Part shown: positions 6,524 through 10,000 of the stretch, in pieces
Position numbering within the stretch: position 1 is the stretch's first letter
How the letters are laid out: each line of letters starts with the position of its first letter
From: Candidatus Hydrogenedens sp.
GTDB taxonomy: Bacteria; Hydrogenedentota; Hydrogenedentia; Hydrogenedentales; Hydrogenedentaceae
Length of the DNA: 10,000 nt
NCBI GenBank assembly: GCA_020216745.1
Contig: JAIWNQ010000171.1
Span: forward strand, 1 to 10,000
Reading direction: 5' to 3'
The notes under the pieces: model-generated
The model's database searches: none
Told to the model about the DNA's origin: nothing
What the model saw: the letters and a program-made list of their open reading frames with translations, nothing else
Translations under genes and position numbers: made by a program

Positions 6524-9500
6524 TTATTTCAATATCTTTTTTAAAATTTTCACTAAATCAGCTGGACGGTAAGGTTTTTGTAGGAATCCTGCTGGCTTAA
6601 TGTTAGAACATTTCTCAGAAATATCTTGTTCTGAATATCCACTACATAAAATCACAGGGATGTTAGCACAAATCTCGTTCATTTTTTGGAACACTTCAAA
6701 ACCATCCAACTCAGGCATTGTTACATCAAGTACCACGCCTTTTAAATCATCTTTATGTTGGTAAACTTTTTCTAAAGCCTCCTTACCATTTCTTGCTAAA
6801 ATAACTTGGAACCCCAAATAGGATATCGTTTCCTCAGCAACTTGTAAAACGCTTTCTTCATCATCAACCAATAGTATCTTTCCCACATATTGACTTGTTT
6901 TTAGCCCTTGCTTTCCCAATTGGCTATTTTCAGCAAGATTATTTTCAGTTATTATTTTTGCCACAGGGAAATAGACCTCAACTGTAGTGCCTCTACCAAG
7001 TTCACTTTCCACCCGAATTGTCCCTCTATGGCTACGCACAATTCCAAGGACTGTAGCAAGCCCTAAACCTCTACCTGTAAACTTAGTCGTAAAGAAGGGG
7101 TCAAATACTTTCACCAATACATCTGGAGTCATACCACAACCTGTATCAGAAACTTTGAGGCATACATACTTCCCCGCGGGAACGTTCTCCAAAAAACCTC
7201 CTTTTTTAATTTGTTCTTCCGTTAAATCTACTACCTTGACAGAAACATCGATACTCCCTTTAACATCGCCTAATGCTTCAGAAGCATTTGTAATAAGGTT
7301 CATAATAACTTGATGTATTTGGGAAGCATCACCTTGAATTGCAGGTACTTCTTTCGGTAAATGGTACTCAATCGTTGCTTTTTTAGATACAATTGCAGAT
7401 AATAACGGAGCCATCTCTTCTGCTTGTTCGGACAAATTCATCGGTTTTTGAGTTATCGTACCCTTTCCAGAATAGGCTAACATTTGCTTTGTTAATTCCC
7501 CTGCTCGTTGGGCAGATTCTTCAATCCGACGCAAATATATTCTTAATGGGGAGTCTTCGGGCAATCGTGCTAAAACTAATTCGGCATTTCCCAAGATACC
7601 GACAAGTATGTTATTAAAATCATGTGCTATACCACCTGCAAGAACACCTAAACTCTCCAATTTTTGTGTATGCAGGATTTGAGCCTCCAATTGTTTCCGT
7701 TCTTCCTCTGCTTTTCTACGGTCTGAAATATCACGTGCAATTCCCTGTATTCCCACAGGCATCCCTTTCTCATAGATAAGGCGAGTACTAACCTCAATAG
7801 GGATTCTATTACCATTTTTTGAGATAATCTCCAATTCGTATTTTGATATAGGTTCGCCCTCTAATTTCTTTTTTATCCTCTGTTTTACTTCTTCATGATA
7901 CTCTGGAGCCACTACTTGAAAAATATTTAACCTTAAAATTTCCTCCAAAGTATACCCTGCGGTATTTAGTCCTGCTTTATTTATTGAGGTAAATCTCCCA
8001 TTCAAATCATGAGTGTATATAATATCATTTGCATTTTCAAAGATTTCCCGAAATTTTTCTTCTGCTTTTTGGATAGTTTTAATTGCCTGTTTCCTCCAGC
8101 GAATATCCCTCAGAAAAACCATATAAAAAGATCGACTGGCAAGGATAAAATGCCCCATAACACATTCAACAGGAATTTTTTCTCCTTTTTCTGTCAGTAT
8201 ATCTGTTTCTACTATTTCACCAACATTAAAGCCTTCTGCCGGTTTAAGTTGTTGTAGATATTCTTCCCACTTAGGGATAAACATCTGGATTTTTTGATTT
8301 AGAAGTTCCTCTTCATTTTCAACACCGAATAAGCTTATTCCACCGCGATTGACACTCATGATGGAGCCCATTTCATCCACCAAAACAAGTGCATAAGGGA
8401 GCATTCGCTCTAACAATTCATACTGTCTTCCCTGCCGTCTTTGTGTCTCTTGAACACTATACCATAAAAAAATCCAACTCAGCTCACTTATTATCATATT
8501 TAGAAGTGGTATTACCTCTGCCTCTGGCATATCTTTACTTGTGCTCGCTAATATAATGAAACCTGAGACTTTATCGCCATTATAAACAGGACCAGCATAA
8601 ATTTTTACGAAACCTTTATCTTGAAACCCTATTTTTAATTCACTCATCAAAGAAGATACTTCTACAACCTCTTTTTTACTCAAAATTTCAGAAATAATAA
8701 TATTATCAATGGTTATTTCCCGCAATGTTTTAAGTAACGATTCATCTAAACCTTCTGATGTAATTAATCTGGCTTTTCGTTCTGATAACCTAAAAATAGC
8801 CCCAGCCTCAAAAGATATAATTTCAAGAGTGTTCCGTAGAAAGTCTCCAAAAACGTCTTCTTCAGGTATGCCCCGAACAAGGTCTTCACATATCCATTGG
8901 ACATAGTTTTTTAAATATTGCGTAGCTTTGTTAAACAACTTTGTGCGATGTGCTGTGGTAATTTCCTGACCCAACATTATCAATGTTTTTTCACTATCAC
9001 CACCAAAATAAAGGGGAAGACATGCCCATAAAATTAGAAGCCGTCGCGAGTCTTTCGTCAATACTTCCCCTTCAAATGAAAATGGTGCCATATCATCTAC
9101 TCGTTCACCACCCTTAATGAATCGGATCGTCTCCTCTTGAATTTCTTCAGGTATGAACACATCAAACCAATTCATGTCCTTAACTTCCGAAGGAAGCCAA
9201 CCTGTTAACTTTTTAACATAATCATTTACATACAAAATCTTTCCAGAGTGGTCAATCTGGAGTACAAGGATAGGCAATGCTTCTATAACCTGTAAAAGAT
9301 GTTTTAATTCTGTCTCCTCAAACCTCCAAATCTCGTTTCTTGTGTCTTTTATTGGAAATAATAGAAATAAAACCCTTTCTTGCTGTTTTGACTCTTTCTG
9401 AATCCTAATTCCTAAAATACCAATTCTTTCTGACTCGCCTTTCTTCTTCGCTGAATGTATCTTCCAAACTTGAATCCAATAAAAGGCATCTTCAGGGATG

Positions 9501-9703
9501 AGAACTCCTTTATAAGGATAAATAACAGAAACATATTTGTTTACCAACTCCCCTATTATATTACCTCCTCTTGTTTTGCCTGATAGTCGCTTTTTTGTCT
9601 CTGTATCACAACTTTCAATAACCCCGTTTACTTGACATATTAAAAAACTAATTTCTGAATTTTTCAATATTTTCAATATTTCCCTCATGCGTATGCTATT
9701 CAT
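6524..9703 (-). CDS. Hybrid sensor histidine kinase C: PAS-GAF-PAS-PAS-HisKA-HATPase-REC
   Basis: This is the largest protein in the window, 1059 residues, a cytoplasmic hybrid kinase. Residues 1-120 resemble a weak PAS domain. A clear PAS lies at about 130-250, a GAF domain at about 265-415 (core strands GAIFRLSERKARLITSEGL and the VKIYAGPV strand), then PAS domains at about 427-540 and 545-665. A short coiled linker leads to the phosphoacceptor His694 (GGIAHDFNN). The ATPase domain has the N-box Asn806 (TNASEAL), the G1 box Asp853 (DTGCGM) and FFTTKFTGRGLGL at about 870-882. The receiver (about 941-1059) is complete: Asp947/Asp948, phosphoacceptor Asp993 (DVTMPE), Ser1021 and Lys1043-Pro1044. 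An AGAAGG site 8 bases upstream supports the ATG at 9703; a second in-frame Met at residue 6 is too far from it. The gene lies downstream of ruvB on the same strand. No membrane segment or DNA-binding output is visible; the ligands of the PAS and GAF domains are unknown. Confidence 0.93.
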   Translation of the reverse strand: MNSIRMREILKILKNSEISFLICQVNGVIESCDTETKKRLSGKTRGGNIIGELVNKYVSVIYPYKGVLIPEDAFYWIQVWKIHSAKKKGESERIGILGIRIQKESKQQERVLFLLFPIKDTRNEIWRFEETELKHLLQVIEALPILVLQIDHSGKILYVNDYVKKLTGWLPSEVKDMNWFDVFIPEEIQEETIRFIKGGERVDDMAPFSFEGEVLTKDSRRLLILWACLPLYFGGDSEKTLIMLGQEITTAHRTKLFNKATQYLKNYVQWICEDLVRGIPEEDVFGDFLRNTLEIISFEAGAIFRLSERKARLITSEGLDESLLKTLREITIDNIIISEILSKKEVVEVSSLMSELKIGFQDKGFVKIYAGPVYNGDKVSGFIILASTSKDMPEAEVIPLLNMIISELSWIFLWYSVQETQRRQGRQYELLERMLPYALVLVDEMGSIMSVNRGGISLFGVENEEELLNQKIQMFIPKWEEYLQQLKPAEGFNVGEIVETDILTEKGEKIPVECVMGHFILASRSFYMVFLRDIRWRKQAIKTIQKAEEKFREIFENANDIIYTHDLNGRFTSINKAGLNTAGYTLEEILRLNIFQVVAPEYHEEVKQRIKKKLEGEPISKYELEIISKNGNRIPIEVSTRLIYEKGMPVGIQGIARDISDRRKAEEERKQLEAQILHTQKLESLGVLAGGIAHDFNNILVGILGNAELVLARLPEDSPLRIYLRRIEESAQRAGELTKQMLAYSGKGTITQKPMNLSEQAEEMAPLLSAIVSKKATIEYHLPKEVPAIQGDASQIHQVIMNLITNASEALGDVKGSIDVSVKVVDLTEEQIKKGGFLENVPAGKYVCLKVSDTGCGMTPDVLVKVFDPFFTTKFTGRGLGLATVLGIVRSHRGTIRVESELGRGTTVEVYFPVAKIITENNLAENSQLGKQGLKTSQYVGKILLVDDEESVLQVAEETISYLGFQVILARNGKEALEKVYQHKDDLKGVVLDVTMPELDGFEVFQKMNEICANIPVILCSGYSEQDISEKCSNIKPAGFLQKPYRPADLVKILKKILK

Positions 9704-9711
9704 ACATTTTG

Positions 9712-9717
9712 CCTTCT
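9712..9717 (-). promoter_or_regulatory. Shine-Dalgarno site of kinase C
   Basis: The reverse strand reads AGAAGG, then 8 bases, then ATG at 9703-9701. An overlapping ATG at 9707-9705 is out of frame and only 4 bases from the site, so the 9703 start is preferred. Confidence 0.6.
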
Positions 9718-9837
9718 ATTAAATTTTGGTAGCCATAAATCTATTTCATACTAAATATTAAAATTCAATATATTCCTTTTAAATTATATATAGAGTTAAA
9801 TCCTTTTGAGACCTTTAATCATACTGTTTTTATTCCC

Positions 9838-9867
9838 ATTATTTTGTTTTAGATTTGCCTCAGTCAA
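9838..9867 (-). promoter_or_regulatory. Candidate promoter for kinase C in the ruvB-kinase gap
   Basis: On the reverse strand, TTGACT (9867-9862), an 18-base spacer and AATAAT (9843-9838) each match consensus at 5 of 6 positions. The predicted start near 9830 gives a leader of about 125 bases. The 206-base gap after ruvB (9704-9909) holds no other recognisable element and no clear GC-rich terminator, so read-through from ruvB is also possible. Confidence 0.3.
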
Positions 9868-9909
9868 TATAACTTTTTATTTGCAGGTAATGTAAGCCAT
9901 TATGTTTTT

Positions 9910-10000
9910 TTATTTATCTTCGGGAAAAAGAGACGGGGTATCCGATGTGGGGGGAGTTAATCCAAAATGTTTGTATGCCAATGGTGTAGCAACCCTGCCT
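9910..10000 (-). CDS. ruvB: RuvB, Holliday junction branch-migration helicase, C-terminal end (runs off right edge)
   Basis: The reverse strand enters the window in an open frame and ends at TAA (9912-9910), giving the last 29 residues of a protein. They begin GRVATPLAYKHFGLTPP, which matches the end of the RuvB winged-helix domain, where family members typically read RTPRGRxAT...A..HxG. RuvB is the hexameric AAA+ motor that, with RuvA, drives branch migration of Holliday junctions in the cytoplasm during recombination and repair. A short polar tail (SDTPSLFPEDK) follows the conserved part. The Walker motifs lie outside the window. The identification rests on a short but characteristic segment. 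The next gene on this strand, kinase C, starts 206 bases downstream. Confidence 0.82.
   Translation of the reverse strand, partial: GRVATPLAYKHFGLTPPTSDTPSLFPEDK

Noticed and set aside
6987..8906. Forward-strand open frames inside kinase C
   Set aside because: They overlap the conserved kinase and PAS coding sequence in antisense and have no plausible product.
9886..9911. TAATG/CATTA stem followed by a T-run on the forward strand, resembling a terminator
   Set aside because: The stem is only 5 bp with little GC, and no forward-strand gene ends here; both flanking genes run on the reverse strand.

Overview
The window looks like a chromosomal segment of an AT-rich, free-living bacterium with extensive signal transduction. 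Genes are long, stops follow the standard bacterial code (TGA and TAA), Shine-Dalgarno sites are present at most starts, and the intergenic DNA is very AT-rich. Large multi-PAS hybrid histidine kinases with the HDFNN-type H-box are common in environmental Gram-negative lineages such as deltaproteobacteria and the PVC group and its neighbours. The phylum cannot be fixed from this sequence alone.

Layout, left to right. (1) 1-347, minus: N-terminal 115 residues of a PfkB/ribokinase-family sugar kinase that continues past the left edge. (2) 348-698: AT-rich divergent promoter region with a good candidate promoter for each flanking gene. (3) 699-2609, plus: hybrid histidine kinase A (PAS-PAS-HisKA-HATPase-REC). 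(4) 2610-2682: convergent gap with a small palindrome. (5) 2683-3633, minus: ketopantoate reductase family protein (PanE/ApbA). (6) 3662-6382, minus: hybrid kinase B with four PAS domains and a diverged receiver. (7) 6383-6523: AT-rich gap with a possible internal promoter. (8) 6524-9703, minus: hybrid kinase C, with PAS and GAF sensors and an intact receiver. (9) 9704-9909: intergenic leader. (10) 9910-10000, minus: last 29 residues of RuvB, cut by the right edge.

The three kinases are clearly related to one another in their H-box, ATP-binding core and receiver arrangement. All appear cytoplasmic: no signal peptide or membrane segment is visible. None carries a DNA-binding output, and no separate response regulator or HPt gene is present, so phosphate would have to pass to partners encoded elsewhere, or the receivers act as internal regulators. 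Genes B and panE are separated by only 28 bases and are probably co-transcribed. Kinase C lies upstream of B on the same strand and may be in the same transcript or a separate one. The panE and ruvB neighbours are metabolic and housekeeping genes with no obvious functional link to the kinases. I see no mobile element, CRISPR array, tRNA or rRNA, and no clear evidence of a wholly new system. The most notable points are the clustered soluble hybrid kinases and the degenerate receiver of kinase B.
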